From assembly GCF_002899895.1 (NCBI RefSeq), contig NZ_PPEI02000003.1, positions 186,001 to 250,000 of the forward strand: a DNA stretch of 64,000 bases. The letters are read 5' to 3'. The notes below the pieces were generated by a model, which saw nothing but the letters and a program-made list of their open reading frames with translations, made no database searches and was not told the DNA's origin. The position numbers were made by a program, and so were the translations under genes. The DNA comes from Chryseobacterium oncorhynchi (GTDB lineage Bacteria; Bacteroidota; Bacteroidia; Flavobacteriales; Weeksellaceae). Position 1 is the first letter of the stretch. Each line of letters begins with the position of its first letter. Below are positions 1 through 8,015 of the stretch, one piece after another.

Positions 1-81
1 TATTTTGTAATAAACATCTATAACACCACCATAAGACGGAGGATAGGGATAATTAAATGATATGACATGAAGAGCTTTCAA
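1..81 (-). CDS. Glycosyltransferase, N-terminal fragment (cut by window edge)
   Basis: Only the first 27 codons are inside the window. They read HVISFNYPYPPSYGGV shortly after the start, which is the typical opening of a GT-B fold glycosyltransferase (first beta strand, then a proline-rich loop and the GG of the nucleotide-sugar site). The only possible start after the upstream in-frame stop at 94-96 is TTG at 79-81; no ATG or GTG is available. A TAnnTTTG promoter box lies about 30 bp upstream, which supports this start. Such enzymes usually build surface glycans; the acceptor cannot be told from this piece. Confidence 0.6.
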   Translation of the reverse strand, partial: MKALHVISFNYPYPPSYGGVIDVYYKI

Positions 82-109
82 TGGTTGTGAATATTAATCT
101 GTAGGGAGG

Positions 110-117
110 CAAAGGTA
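110..117 (-). promoter_or_regulatory. Bacteroidota -7 box (TACCTTTG)
   Basis: Exact match to TAnnTTTG on the minus strand, just upstream of the glycosyltransferase start. A TTG at 142-144 could be the -33 element, but the spacer of 24 bp is longer than the usual 19-21. Confidence 0.45.
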
Positions 118-180
118 AAGAAATCCTGTGGAATCTTTTCCCAATTTAAAGTAAGGTTAATATGTGGGATTTATAAATAA

Positions 181-211
181 AAAAAATCTCCCAGTTTCCT
201 GAGAGATTTTT
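181..211 (-). terminator. Rho-independent terminator after the tRNA-Val pair
   Basis: AAAAATCTC and GAGATTTTT pair around a 12-nt loop, giving a U-run in minus-strand RNA, directly after the 3' end of the second tRNA-Val gene. Confidence 0.7.
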
Positions 212-212
212 G

Positions 213-287
213 TGGGCCCTGAGGGATTCGAACCCCCGACCCTCTGGGTGTAAACCAGATGCTCTGAACCAACTGAGCTAAGAGCCC
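213..287 (-). tRNA. tRNA-Val (TAC anticodon)
   Basis: The 75-nt minus-strand sequence folds as a full cloverleaf. The acceptor stem is GGGCTCT/AGGGCCC, the D arm contains AGTTGGTT, the anticodon loop is TTTACAC with anticodon TAC, and the T loop is TTCGAAT. The discriminator is A and the 3' CCA is not encoded. It is identical to the copy at 322-396, and the two are probably cotranscribed. Confidence 0.97.
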
Positions 288-321
288 TGAAATTTTTTGA
301 AAGGCTTCAGTATCCTTTTTG

Positions 322-396
322 TGGGCCCTGAGGGATTCGAACCCCCGACCCTCTGGGTGTAAACCAGATGCTCTGAACCAACTGAGCTAAGAGCCC
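322..396 (-). tRNA. tRNA-Val (TAC anticodon), second identical copy
   Basis: All 75 bases match the copy at 213-287, and the 3' flank TTTTTGTG (plus-strand view) is also shared, so this is a recent or gene-converted tandem duplication. The copies are 34 bp apart. This one is transcribed first. The anticodon TAC reads GTA and, with wobble, other valine codons. Confidence 0.97.
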
Positions 397-437
397 CTAT
401 ACTTGTTTCCTCGTTTAGAGTGGTGCAAATATACGAC

Positions 438-1682
438 TTATTTAGATATCTCCAAATTTTTTTCTAAAAATTCTCCAACAACAAAGTTACTTCCGCCAAT
501 AAAAATCATTTCTTCTTTTGTACATTGTTCTTTTGCAGATAGATAGGCTTCTTGTACGGAATCAAAAATTTTATAAAAAATTTTTGCCTCTTGAAGCAGG
601 TTTTCATAATCTTTTGGGTGTCTTCCCCTGTTGATGGATGGTTTAGCAAAATAAAACTCAGAATTTTCAGGAAGTAATCCCATCACTTCATCAATATTTT
701 TGTCATTTACAAACCCTAAAATAACATGTTTGTGCTTATCAATAGAATTTAATTGTGAAAAAACATACTCAAGACCTGCCTGATTGTGTCCAGTATCACA
801 AATGGTAAGAGGGTCTTTTGAAAATTCAAACCAACGACCAATGAATCCTGTATTTTGATGAACATTTAGTAAACCGATTTCCAACTGTTTGTCTGTAATA
901 TTGACATGTAGTTTTCTTAATTCTTCAACAATTGCAAGAACGACACGGATGTTTTTTTGTTGGTAATTTCCTTTCAAATCAGAACTAAGCTCTGTATGAA
1001 GTAGAGTAGCATCTATAAAAGGAGCCTGTTCAGCAGTAGCTTTTTTTCTGATGATATTTTTTACCACCTCAGTTTCATCTCCTGAAATAACAGGGATATT
1101 AGGTTTGATGATACCCGCTTTCTCTCCGGCAATCTCCTCAATGGTATCTCCCAGTATGTTTTGATGATCAAGCTGAACATTCGTTATTGCAGAAACAAGT
1201 GGGGTTATAATGTTTGTTGAGTCCAGTCTTCCACCCAGACCAACTTCAATAATGGCAAAATCCACTTTCTGCTGATAAAAATATTCAAAGGCCATGATGG
1301 TTGTAAATTCAAAAAAAGATGGGCGAATTTCTTCCGGAATGGTTTTAAGCTTTTGAACAAAGTCAAAGACAAATTCTTTATTGCAATTTTTACCATTCAC
1401 TTTAATACGTTCAGTAAAATCTATAAGATGAGGAGAATTATATAAACCTACTTTATAGCCCGCTTCTTGAAGAACTGACGCCAGCATATTACTTGAAGAC
1501 CCTTTTCCGTTAGTTCCGCCTATGTGAATACACTTTATTTTTTCCTGAGGATTTCCAAAGAAAGCACAAAGCTTAGTAATATTATCTAGTCCTGGTTTGT
1601 AGGCTTTTTGTCCATCTATCTGATAGTTGGGCATCTGTACAAAAAGCCAATCAATAGCTGCTTGGTATTGTTCATTTGTCAT
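438..1682 (-). CDS. folC: Folylpolyglutamate synthase / dihydrofolate synthase
   Basis: Cytosolic Mur-ligase-type enzyme that joins glutamate to dihydropteroate and/or extends the polyglutamate tail of folates, using ATP. The 414-residue length fits the family. The P-loop GTNGKGS lies at residues 56-62, followed by YNSPHL of the folate-binding region, the central EVGLGGRLDSTN motif and the C-terminal DTGHN segment that equals the DxAHN of Mur ligases. The gene stands alone, directly upstream of the tRNA pair on the same strand and divergent from the outer-membrane efflux gene at 1868. Whether it has both activities cannot be read from the sequence. Confidence 0.93.
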   Translation of the reverse strand: MTNEQYQAAIDWLFVQMPNYQIDGQKAYKPGLDNITKLCAFFGNPQEKIKCIHIGGTNGKGSSSNMLASVLQEAGYKVGLYNSPHLIDFTERIKVNGKNCNKEFVFDFVQKLKTIPEEIRPSFFEFTTIMAFEYFYQQKVDFAIIEVGLGGRLDSTNIITPLVSAITNVQLDHQNILGDTIEEIAGEKAGIIKPNIPVISGDETEVVKNIIRKKATAEQAPFIDATLLHTELSSDLKGNYQQKNIRVVLAIVEELRKLHVNITDKQLEIGLLNVHQNTGFIGRWFEFSKDPLTICDTGHNQAGLEYVFSQLNSIDKHKHVILGFVNDKNIDEVMGLLPENSEFYFAKPSINRGRHPKDYENLLQEAKIFYKIFDSVQEAYLSAKEQCTKEEMIFIGGSNFVVGEFLEKNLEISK

Positions 1683-1867
1683 GCTACAAAATTCTCAAAA
1701 GTTTTATGAAAATGAAACAATTTTTTTCAATCTGTAACTTTTTTATATTTACTTCGTCTAATAGGGAAAAATCTTAATATGAAATCGTTGTGATTTGCAA
1801 GGACAAATACCGATAAAAATAACACGATTCCATACGACCATTAAAAACAAATAAACATCTACATAAT

Positions 1868-3190
1868 ATGAAAAAAGTTTGGATTATCGTTTTTGGACTA
1901 AGTTGTCTGGGGCTAAGTGCTCAGAAAAAATGGTCCTTAAAAGAATGTGTAAGCTATGCAGTGGAGCATAATCTTCAGGTTATCCAAAATCAATATACCA
2001 AGCAAAACCAAGAATACAACCTTAAAGCAGCTAAAAAAGATTATTTGCCTTCTGTATCGGGGAGTATGATGAATGGAGTAAGTTTCGGACAGGGATCATT
2101 AGGAGCAGGAAGTTATAGAAACGATAGATTCAATAACAGTATTGGGGTAAGCGCTGATGTTTTGGTTTACAATAATGGAAGGCTAGAGAAGAATGTAAGA
2201 AAGCTTCAGTTTGATGTAGAGGCAAGCCAATATGATATTGAAGCGATTAAAAATGATATTTCTGTACAAATTGCCCAGCAATATTTAACGGCTTTATTAA
2301 ACAAAGAAATCGTTAAGATTTCTCAAAGTGCTGTAGAAAATGCTAAAAAGCAATATGACAGAGCAAAAATAACAACTCAGGTTGGAACTACTGCTCAGAC
2401 GGTGCTGGCAGAATCTGAAGCAGCATTAGCCAGAGAAAAACAAAATCTTAAAACAGCAGAAGTTAACGTAGGAAGAGCTTTGTTTGCTATTGCTCAACTC
2501 TTACAGCTTGAAGATTATAAAGATTTTGACGTGGAAAATGTAGATGTTTCTGATGTATTAGACTCACAGTTGGTAACCATTGATGAGGTTCTTACAAAAG
2601 CTTATGATTTACAACCACAAATAAAAGCTGCCGAAAGCAGAATAAGATCTGCCGAAGCACAAACCGAGGTAAGCAAAACGGCATTCTGGCCTACATTAAC
2701 AGCTAGTGCTGGTATTAATACGTTCTACAATAAATCATTTAATGTTCCGCCAGGAATTGTGCAGGGAACTTTTTTTGAACAATATAATGATCAGTTTGGG
2801 CAAAGTGTAGCACTATCACTTAATATTCCTATCTTCAATAAAGGAAAGACAAAATTACAGGTTGAGCAGTCTAAGTTGAATGAAAGCGTTAGTAAAATTG
2901 CTCTTGAACAACAAAAACAAACGGTAAGACAAAACATACAGAAAGCTCAGTTTGATGCTGATGCCAATTATGAAACATACCTTGCTGCAGTAGAAGCAGA
3001 AAAGAGTTCTAAGCTGGCACTAGATTTTGCGGATAAAAGCTATGCTGCAGGAAAAACAACCATTTACGACGTTAACGTTGCAAGAAATAATTATGCAAAT
3101 GCACAGGGATCAGTAGCGCAGGCGAAATATAATTATCTTTTCAGTCTTAAACTATTGAGTTTCTATGCGGGAATTCCATTAAGTTTGTAA
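1868..3190 (+). CDS. TolC-family outer membrane efflux protein
   Basis: Outer-membrane channel of tripartite pumps or type I secretion systems. The N-terminus is a clear signal peptide (MKKVWIIVFGLSCLGLSAQ) and the rest shows two outer-membrane-efflux repeats: long helices with heptad character (KNDISVQIAQQYLTALLN; SKLALDFADKSYAAGKTT) and barrel-like stretches. At 440 residues it is normal for the family and ends in a hydrophobic residue. Unlike the lipoprotein channel at 53470, it has no pump genes beside it; the next gene starts one base after its stop. It may serve a pump encoded elsewhere. Confidence 0.9.
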   Translation: MKKVWIIVFGLSCLGLSAQKKWSLKECVSYAVEHNLQVIQNQYTKQNQEYNLKAAKKDYLPSVSGSMMNGVSFGQGSLGAGSYRNDRFNNSIGVSADVLVYNNGRLEKNVRKLQFDVEASQYDIEAIKNDISVQIAQQYLTALLNKEIVKISQSAVENAKKQYDRAKITTQVGTTAQTVLAESEAALAREKQNLKTAEVNVGRALFAIAQLLQLEDYKDFDVENVDVSDVLDSQLVTIDEVLTKAYDLQPQIKAAESRIRSAEAQTEVSKTAFWPTLTASAGINTFYNKSFNVPPGIVQGTFFEQYNDQFGQSVALSLNIPIFNKGKTKLQVEQSKLNESVSKIALEQQKQTVRQNIQKAQFDADANYETYLAAVEAEKSSKLALDFADKSYAAGKTTIYDVNVARNNYANAQGSVAQAKYNYLFSLKLLSFYAGIPLSL

Positions 3191-3191
3191 A

Positions 3192-3782
3192 ATGCCTATT
3201 CAATCGTTAGAAAAATATTTACCACAAAATACACTTAAATATTTAAGAATTTGGTTTTCAGACTACTATATTCATATAAAGGTCACTAGGAACAGAAATT
3301 CTAAACTGGGAGATTATAGAAAACTTCCGGATAATTCTCATGAAATTACGGTAAACTCAACGCTTACCCCACCACTTTTTTTCTTTGTGCTTACCCATGA
3401 GCTGGCACATTTAATTGCTTTTGAAAAATACGGACGTAGAATTTCTCCTCATGGCAATGAGTGGAAAGAAACTTTTAGAAATATGCTGATTGAAAGCCTT
3501 GAAGTTTATGACGAAGATCTAAGGCCCATTATTGTAAAGTTTTCAAAATCACCAAAAGCAAATTTTATGGCTAGCCCCGATCTTGTAAGATATTTTCATA
3601 CTGAAAAACAAGATGATAGCCTACGTTTTATTGAAGAGCTTCAGAAAGGTGAATTTTTTATATATCGCAACGAAAAGTATTTATTAGAAGGTCTGATTAA
3701 AAAAAACTATCTTTGTAAGAACCTGGCTACTGGAAGGAAGTATTCTTTTAAGCCTTTAGCAAGGGTAGAAAAATGTAGCTAA
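3192..3782 (+). CDS. SprT-like zinc metalloprotein
   Basis: Small protein with a gluzincin-type signature, HELAH at residues 69-73, followed by SPHGNEWK, which matches the SprT-like pattern where a third zinc-site histidine precedes a conserved W. No signal peptide is seen, so it is probably cytosolic. The 196 residues include a basic C-terminal part that could bind nucleic acid. It sits one base after the TolC-like gene and two bases before the GDP-mannose gene, so the three are likely one operon. SprT-like domains are found in DNA-protein crosslink proteases (Spartan), but the substrate of this bacterial group is not established. Confidence 0.8.
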   Translation: MPIQSLEKYLPQNTLKYLRIWFSDYYIHIKVTRNRNSKLGDYRKLPDNSHEITVNSTLTPPLFFFVLTHELAHLIAFEKYGRRISPHGNEWKETFRNMLIESLEVYDEDLRPIIVKFSKSPKANFMASPDLVRYFHTEKQDDSLRFIEELQKGEFFIYRNEKYLLEGLIKKNYLCKNLATGRKYSFKPLARVEKCS

Positions 3783-3784
3783 GA

Positions 3785-4867
3785 ATGTTAAAATCAGATA
3801 GATACTGTGTGATAATGGCAGGAGGGATCGGCAGTCGATTCTGGCCAATGAGTACACAGAAATTTCCCAAACAGTTTCAGGATATTCTAGGTACCGGACG
3901 TACTATGATTCAACAAACGTATGACAGAATCAGCAAGGTAATTCCTAAGGAGCAGATATTCGTCATTACGAATAAAGAATATGTAACACTTTCTCACCAG
4001 CAGCTTCCGGAGCTACCGGAGGAGAATGTTGTGGGGGAACCTTTGATGAAAAATACAGCAGCCTGTAATCTTTACATGGCTAATAAGATTGCTGAAATTA
4101 ACCCTAATGCCACCATGATCGTTCTTCCTGCAGATCATTTGATTCTGAAAGAAGACGTATTTCTGGAGAAAGTAGAACTTGCTTTTGATTTGGCTTCCAA
4201 ACACGACTATTTGGTTACTCTTGGAATTACTCCCACAAGACCCGATACCGGCTATGGATATATTCAGTTCGTAGAAAAGAAAAATTCAGAATATTTTAAG
4301 GTAAAAACATTTACGGAAAAACCTATTCTTGAGCTTGCTCAAAGCTTTCTGGAAAGTGGTGATTTTCTTTGGAATGCGGGGATCTTTATCTGGAATATGA
4401 AAAGTATTCACCATGCATTTGAAATGTATCTTCCTGAGATGACGCAGCATTTTATGGCTTGTGAATATAACTCAGAAAAGGAAAACAATTGTATAGAAAC
4501 AATTTATCCAAAGGTTCAAAAAATCTCCATTGATAACGGGATCTTGGAAAAAGCTAAAAATGTGTACGTAATTCCGTCAGATTTGGGCTGGAGTGATCTG
4601 GGAACCTGGACTTCTGTGTATGAAAATACAGAAAAAGATAAGGATGGTAATGCTGTGAAATTAAGACACTTACTAACTTATAACTCAAAGGGGAATATTA
4701 TCCGTTTAAGAAACAATAACAAAGCTGTTATTATTGACGGACTTGAAAATTATATTGTTGTTGATACAGACAAAGCACTTTTGATTTGTCCTAGAGATAA
4801 CGATCAACTGATCAAAGATTACGTTCTTGATTTAAAGAACTTTAAGAAAGGCGATAAGTTTATGTAA
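3785..4867 (+). CDS. manC: Mannose-1-phosphate guanylyltransferase
   Basis: Makes GDP-mannose from GTP and mannose-1-phosphate, the donor for mannose and fucose in surface glycans and O-glycoproteins. The nucleotidyltransferase signature MAGGIGSRFWPMSTQKFPKQF-like region is at residues 11-31, with FTEKP and FLWNAGIFIW further on. At 360 residues it is the short form without a fused phosphomannose isomerase domain. It is likely cotranscribed with the SprT-like gene two bases upstream. Confidence is high for the family; the gene symbol is by function. Confidence 0.9.
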   Translation: MLKSDRYCVIMAGGIGSRFWPMSTQKFPKQFQDILGTGRTMIQQTYDRISKVIPKEQIFVITNKEYVTLSHQQLPELPEENVVGEPLMKNTAACNLYMANKIAEINPNATMIVLPADHLILKEDVFLEKVELAFDLASKHDYLVTLGITPTRPDTGYGYIQFVEKKNSEYFKVKTFTEKPILELAQSFLESGDFLWNAGIFIWNMKSIHHAFEMYLPEMTQHFMACEYNSEKENNCIETIYPKVQKISIDNGILEKAKNVYVIPSDLGWSDLGTWTSVYENTEKDKDGNAVKLRHLLTYNSKGNIIRLRNNNKAVIIDGLENYIVVDTDKALLICPRDNDQLIKDYVLDLKNFKKGDKFM

Positions 4868-4899
4868 TATTTGGTATCTTTTATGCTGATTTTTAAGCT

Positions 4900-5565
4900 A
4901 TGATTAAAATTGCATTCCGATTAACGACTCTTATATGTTTATTTTGGACAATTTTGGGATATTCTCAGGAGAAGAAAAAATTTTCAAGTATTCCAAATAT
5001 TTTACAAAGAATCAGTCCCGATGACAGGGTAGATTCTTGGACATTAGTTTACAATAGCTATGGAAAAGGTGAGGAAATAAAGATTTCCGGAGGGAAGATG
5101 AGCTATATCCCTCAATTCTCAGGATTTAATCTGTTTCCCAGTGAAGACAGCTTTTATTATATAGCCTATTCTTTAGGAGGAAAGATAAGTTACGTTCTTG
5201 ATGTAGAAGCGTTAAAGAAGTTTGTTGGAAAAATTGACAACCCCCAGGAAGCCGCTATTTTACTAGCTTCAGATGGTTATATCGTTGACGAAGAATTTAA
5301 GGATCTTGCAGGGAATTATCACGAGGATCAATCCAATTATTATCTGGATCTTGGAAAGGTAACCTCAAGAGAATGTCCTTATCAAAAAACGCATTATACT
5401 TTAACCGTAAATAAAGCTACAGGACTTGTTTCTAATGTGAAAGATAATGGGACGTATATTGAGCTTTACAATAAAAAATGTGCTAATAACCCGAGACTTT
5501 TAAAAATCGAAAAAAAGGAAGAACCAAAGAAAGATGAGCCTAAAAAAACAACCAAACGCAGATAA
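4900..5565 (+). CDS. Exported hypothetical protein with lysine-rich tail
   Basis: I do not recognise the family. The first 23 residues form a signal peptide (hydrophobic core LTTLICLFWTILG, cleavage likely after GYSQ), so it should be periplasmic or surface exposed. The middle is mixed alpha/beta with two lone cysteines near the end (SRECPYQKTH and KKCANNP), which could form a disulfide. The last 20 residues are almost all K, E, P and T. Its 3' end overlaps the next gene by 32 bases, so translation of the two is probably coupled. It follows manC by 32 bases. Confidence 0.7.
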   Translation: MIKIAFRLTTLICLFWTILGYSQEKKKFSSIPNILQRISPDDRVDSWTLVYNSYGKGEEIKISGGKMSYIPQFSGFNLFPSEDSFYYIAYSLGGKISYVLDVEALKKFVGKIDNPQEAAILLASDGYIVDEEFKDLAGNYHEDQSNYYLDLGKVTSRECPYQKTHYTLTVNKATGLVSNVKDNGTYIELYNKKCANNPRLLKIEKKEEPKKDEPKKTTKRR

Positions 5566-6067
5566 GGTTTACGAAACCGAACGTTTAATTCTTCGTCCTA
5601 TGTCTCCAGAAGACAGGGATTTCATTTTTGAACTTTACAACGCACCAAAATTTATCCAATATATTGGTGATCGTAATATTAAAACGATTGAAGATGCAGA
5701 AAACTATATCAGAAATAGGTTTATGCCGCAGATCGAAAGATTAGGATATGGAAATTATCTTTTGATTACCAAAGAGGAAAATAAGAAAATAGGGGCAGTT
5801 GGTATCTTTGAAAGAGAAGGCTTGGATATTTTAGATATAGGATATTCCCTTCTTGAAGAATTTGAGGGAAAAGGATACGCTTATGAAGCCGCTCAAAAGG
5901 TGAAATCTATTGGTATGGATGATTTTGAACTGCCAAAGATATCAGCAATCATTTCAAAGGATAACGTTTCTTCCCAGAAGCTGATTGAAAAATTAGGACT
6001 GAAATTTCAGAAACACGTTACACTTCCCGGTGAGAACGAAGAACTGAATTACTACGAAACAGAGTAA
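5534..6067 (+). CDS. GNAT-family N-acetyltransferase (RimJ/RimL type)
   Basis: Acetyl-CoA-dependent transferase. It opens with YETERLILRPMSPEDRDFIF, the usual start of the RimJ/RimL subgroup, and carries the LLEEFEGKGYAYEAA stretch that corresponds to the acetyl-CoA pyrophosphate loop (Q/RxxGxG/A). ISKDNVSSQKLIEKLGLKF is the typical C-terminal strand-helix. The 177 residues fit. The start overlaps the previous gene by 32 bases. The acceptor could be a protein N-terminus or a small molecule; the sequence does not say. Confidence 0.85.
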   Translation: MSLKKQPNADKVYETERLILRPMSPEDRDFIFELYNAPKFIQYIGDRNIKTIEDAENYIRNRFMPQIERLGYGNYLLITKEENKKIGAVGIFEREGLDILDIGYSLLEEFEGKGYAYEAAQKVKSIGMDDFELPKISAIISKDNVSSQKLIEKLGLKFQKHVTLPGENEELNYYETE

Positions 6068-6087
6068 AAATAAACTTACAATATAAA

Positions 6088-6130
6088 TGAATCCACAAAC
6101 AGACAATCGTGCTATTTGTGGATTTATTCT
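6088..6130. terminator. Bidirectional terminator between convergent genes
   Basis: AATCCACAAA (6090-6099) and TTTGTGGATT (6115-6124) form a 10-bp stem with A/T-rich flanks, between the acetyltransferase and bcp stops. Confidence 0.65.
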
Positions 6131-6149
6131 TTTGATTCGTATTAAAAAA

Positions 6150-6599
6150 CTATCCTTCCAAAATTTGCTCAGCGGCTGTTTTTGAAGTTACTTTTTCAAT
6201 AACTCTTGTGCAAATTCCCTTTTCATCAAAAATAAAAGTAGTTCTTACAATTCCCATATAAGTTTTACCAAATGTCTTTTTCTCTTTCCAAACCCCAAAT
6301 TTCTCAATAATATCACGGTTTTCATCAGCGATAAGATCATAAGGAAAAGCAAATTTGCTATGGAAGTTTTTTTGCTTCTTGACAGAGTCTCCACTCACTC
6401 CCAATAACTGGAATCCGGCTTTTTCAAGCATAGAATAATTGTCACTCAGATTGCAGGCTTCCACAGTACATGTTGGAGTACTAGCTTGCGGATAAAAGAA
6501 TACAACAAGTTTTTTTCCGATGAGTTTAGAGGAAGCTACTGCCTCTCCATCCTGATTTATTCCTTCAAATTCAGGTAATTTGTCTCCAACTTTCAGCAT
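6150..6599 (-). CDS. bcp: Thioredoxin-dependent peroxiredoxin (Bcp/PrxQ)
   Basis: Reduces hydrogen peroxide and organic peroxides with electrons from thioredoxin, in the cytosol. The peroxidatic cysteine lies in FFYPQASTPTCTVEAC, equal to the PxxxTxxC motif, and the resolving cysteine follows five residues later, the atypical two-cysteine arrangement of PrxQ. GDKLPEFEG at the start and GVSGDSVKKQKNFHSKF are also typical. Length 149 is standard. It is divergent from nth with only a short shared upstream region. Confidence 0.93.
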   Translation of the reverse strand: MLKVGDKLPEFEGINQDGEAVASSKLIGKKLVVFFYPQASTPTCTVEACNLSDNYSMLEKAGFQLLGVSGDSVKKQKNFHSKFAFPYDLIADENRDIIEKFGVWKEKKTFGKTYMGIVRTTFIFDEKGICTRVIEKVTSKTAAEQILEG

Positions 6600-6632
6600 A
6601 ATGATTTAATTTTGTTCAAATTTAAGGGTAAA

Positions 6633-7253
6633 ATGACAAAAAAGCAAAGGGCTGAACTCGTTCAGATAGAACTGGATAAATTATATCCTACCACGCCTAT
6701 TCCGTTGGATCATACCGATGAGTATACATTGATGGTTGCCGTAGCACTTTCTGCACAAACCACAGATAAAAAGGTGAATGAAGTTACCCCAAATCTTTTC
6801 GAAGTGGCTGGAACTCCGCAGAGAATGGCCAGACTGGAGGAATTTCAAATCAAAGAATTAATTAAAGAAATAGGATTATCCAATACAAAAGCCAAGAACC
6901 TAAAGAGAATGGCTGAACTTTTATTGGAAAGACATAATGGGATCGTTCCGCAAACTTATGAAGAATTGGAAGCGCTTCCGGGTGTAGGACACAAAACGGC
7001 TTCAGTAGTAATGAGCCAGGGTTTCGGATTTCCTGCGTTTCCGGTGGATACCCACATTCATCGTTTGATGACACAATGGAAGCTTACTTCCGGTAAAAAT
7101 GTTGTAGAAACCGAGCGTGATGCCAAAAAGCTCTTCCCAGAAGAAGTATGGAATAAGCTTCATCTTCAGATCATTTTCTACGGTAGAGAATATTCTCCGG
7201 CAAGAGGTAAGGGTGATAAGGACTTTATTACCAAAATGATGTTTGAGAAGTAA
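6633..7253 (+). CDS. nth: Endonuclease III-like DNA glycosylase without an iron-sulfur cluster
   Basis: Base-excision repair glycosylase/AP lyase for oxidised pyrimidines. The helix-hairpin-helix LPGVGHKTAS carries the catalytic lysine (K121) and VDTHIHRL carries the catalytic aspartate (D139). I place the start at ATG 6633, giving 206 residues, because the longer frame begins with TTG right after the opposing bcp start. Oddly, the C-terminal cysteine cluster (C-x6-C-x2-C-x5-C) that binds 4Fe-4S in the E. coli enzyme is absent; the protein has no cysteine at all and ends in a short lysine-rich tail. Confidence 0.9.
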   Translation: MTKKQRAELVQIELDKLYPTTPIPLDHTDEYTLMVAVALSAQTTDKKVNEVTPNLFEVAGTPQRMARLEEFQIKELIKEIGLSNTKAKNLKRMAELLLERHNGIVPQTYEELEALPGVGHKTASVVMSQGFGFPAFPVDTHIHRLMTQWKLTSGKNVVETERDAKKLFPEEVWNKLHLQIIFYGREYSPARGKGDKDFITKMMFEK

Positions 7254-7323
7254 TGAAATTTACTTTATAGCCTTATTTAAAAAATCTTTATTGCGAATCT
7301 GCATAGAATCTGCTGATATAAAA

Positions 7324-7357
7324 CGGATGCCAGTTCAATACTGACATCCTTGTTTTT
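7324..7357 (+). terminator. Terminator after nth
   Basis: GGATGCCAGT and ACTGACATCC pair (one mismatch) around TCAAT and are followed by TTGTTTTT. Confidence 0.6.
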
Positions 7358-7383
7358 ATCTTAATAAGTGAAAATCTTGATCA

Positions 7384-7833
7384 TCATACATTATCTAATA
7401 ATCTTCTATGATAATTAATCTGACCCAAATGATAATCCAGATGAGCAATAAGGTGAATCAGGAAGAAATCAGTTGTCATTTTATCTTCAAAAACAACTAG
7501 TGGATATTCCTTTCTCAGATCTGCTTCAGGTAGCTGGCTTAATACTGAATCAACGATTATTGTCGTTGCCTCAATTTTTTCAATAAGCTCGGCTTTTGGA
7601 ATATCCTTTAATGAAAATTCCAACTCACGATGCCTTACATAGCCCGTGTTTCCAAGCTGTGCTCCTATAAAATGGCTGAGGTTTCCAACTAAATGGAGAC
7701 AAAGGTTTCCTGCAGAATTGGAGATACTTTTATCTGTTTTCCAAAGGTTTTCTTCATGTTGATAAGCCTCAATTTCAGCTTTTAGTTTGTTTAAATCTCT
7801 GTTGTATAGAGAGCGTAAAGATTCTATGATCAT
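7384..7833 (-). CDS. DinB-superfamily four-helix protein (DUF1572-like)
   Basis: The 149 residues look like one four-helix bundle of the DinB/YfiT superfamily. NLCLHLVGNLSHFIG carries one histidine pair and the C-terminal LIAHLDYHLGQINYHRR another, the usual three-histidine metal site of this fold. Members include thiol transferases (bacillithiol and mycothiol dependent) and many proteins without known function. It stands alone between nth and the DUF885 gene. The exact activity is unknown. Confidence 0.8.
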   Translation of the reverse strand: MIIESLRSLYNRDLNKLKAEIEAYQHEENLWKTDKSISNSAGNLCLHLVGNLSHFIGAQLGNTGYVRHRELEFSLKDIPKAELIEKIEATTIIVDSVLSQLPEADLRKEYPLVVFEDKMTTDFFLIHLIAHLDYHLGQINYHRRLLDNV

Positions 7834-7966
7834 GGTAACTGGATTTCAATTAATTATATGTGTTATTATAAATTTGAGAATGAAAATTTTTCTTTCTGAA
7901 AGCAAGAGATTCATTCTGTTAAAAGTATAAAATTAGATGTTCATTTGCTTGGTTTTAGAAATAAAA

Positions 7967-7998
7967 AAATGGGACAGTTAAATAATTGCCCCATTTAT
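7967..7998 (-). terminator. Terminator after the DUF885 lipoprotein gene
   Basis: AAATGGG (7968-) and CCCATTT (-7995) form the base of an imperfect stem, with a T-run on the minus strand just beyond it. Confidence 0.6.
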
Positions 7999-8015
7999 AT
8001 TTGAAAGTTATTCTG

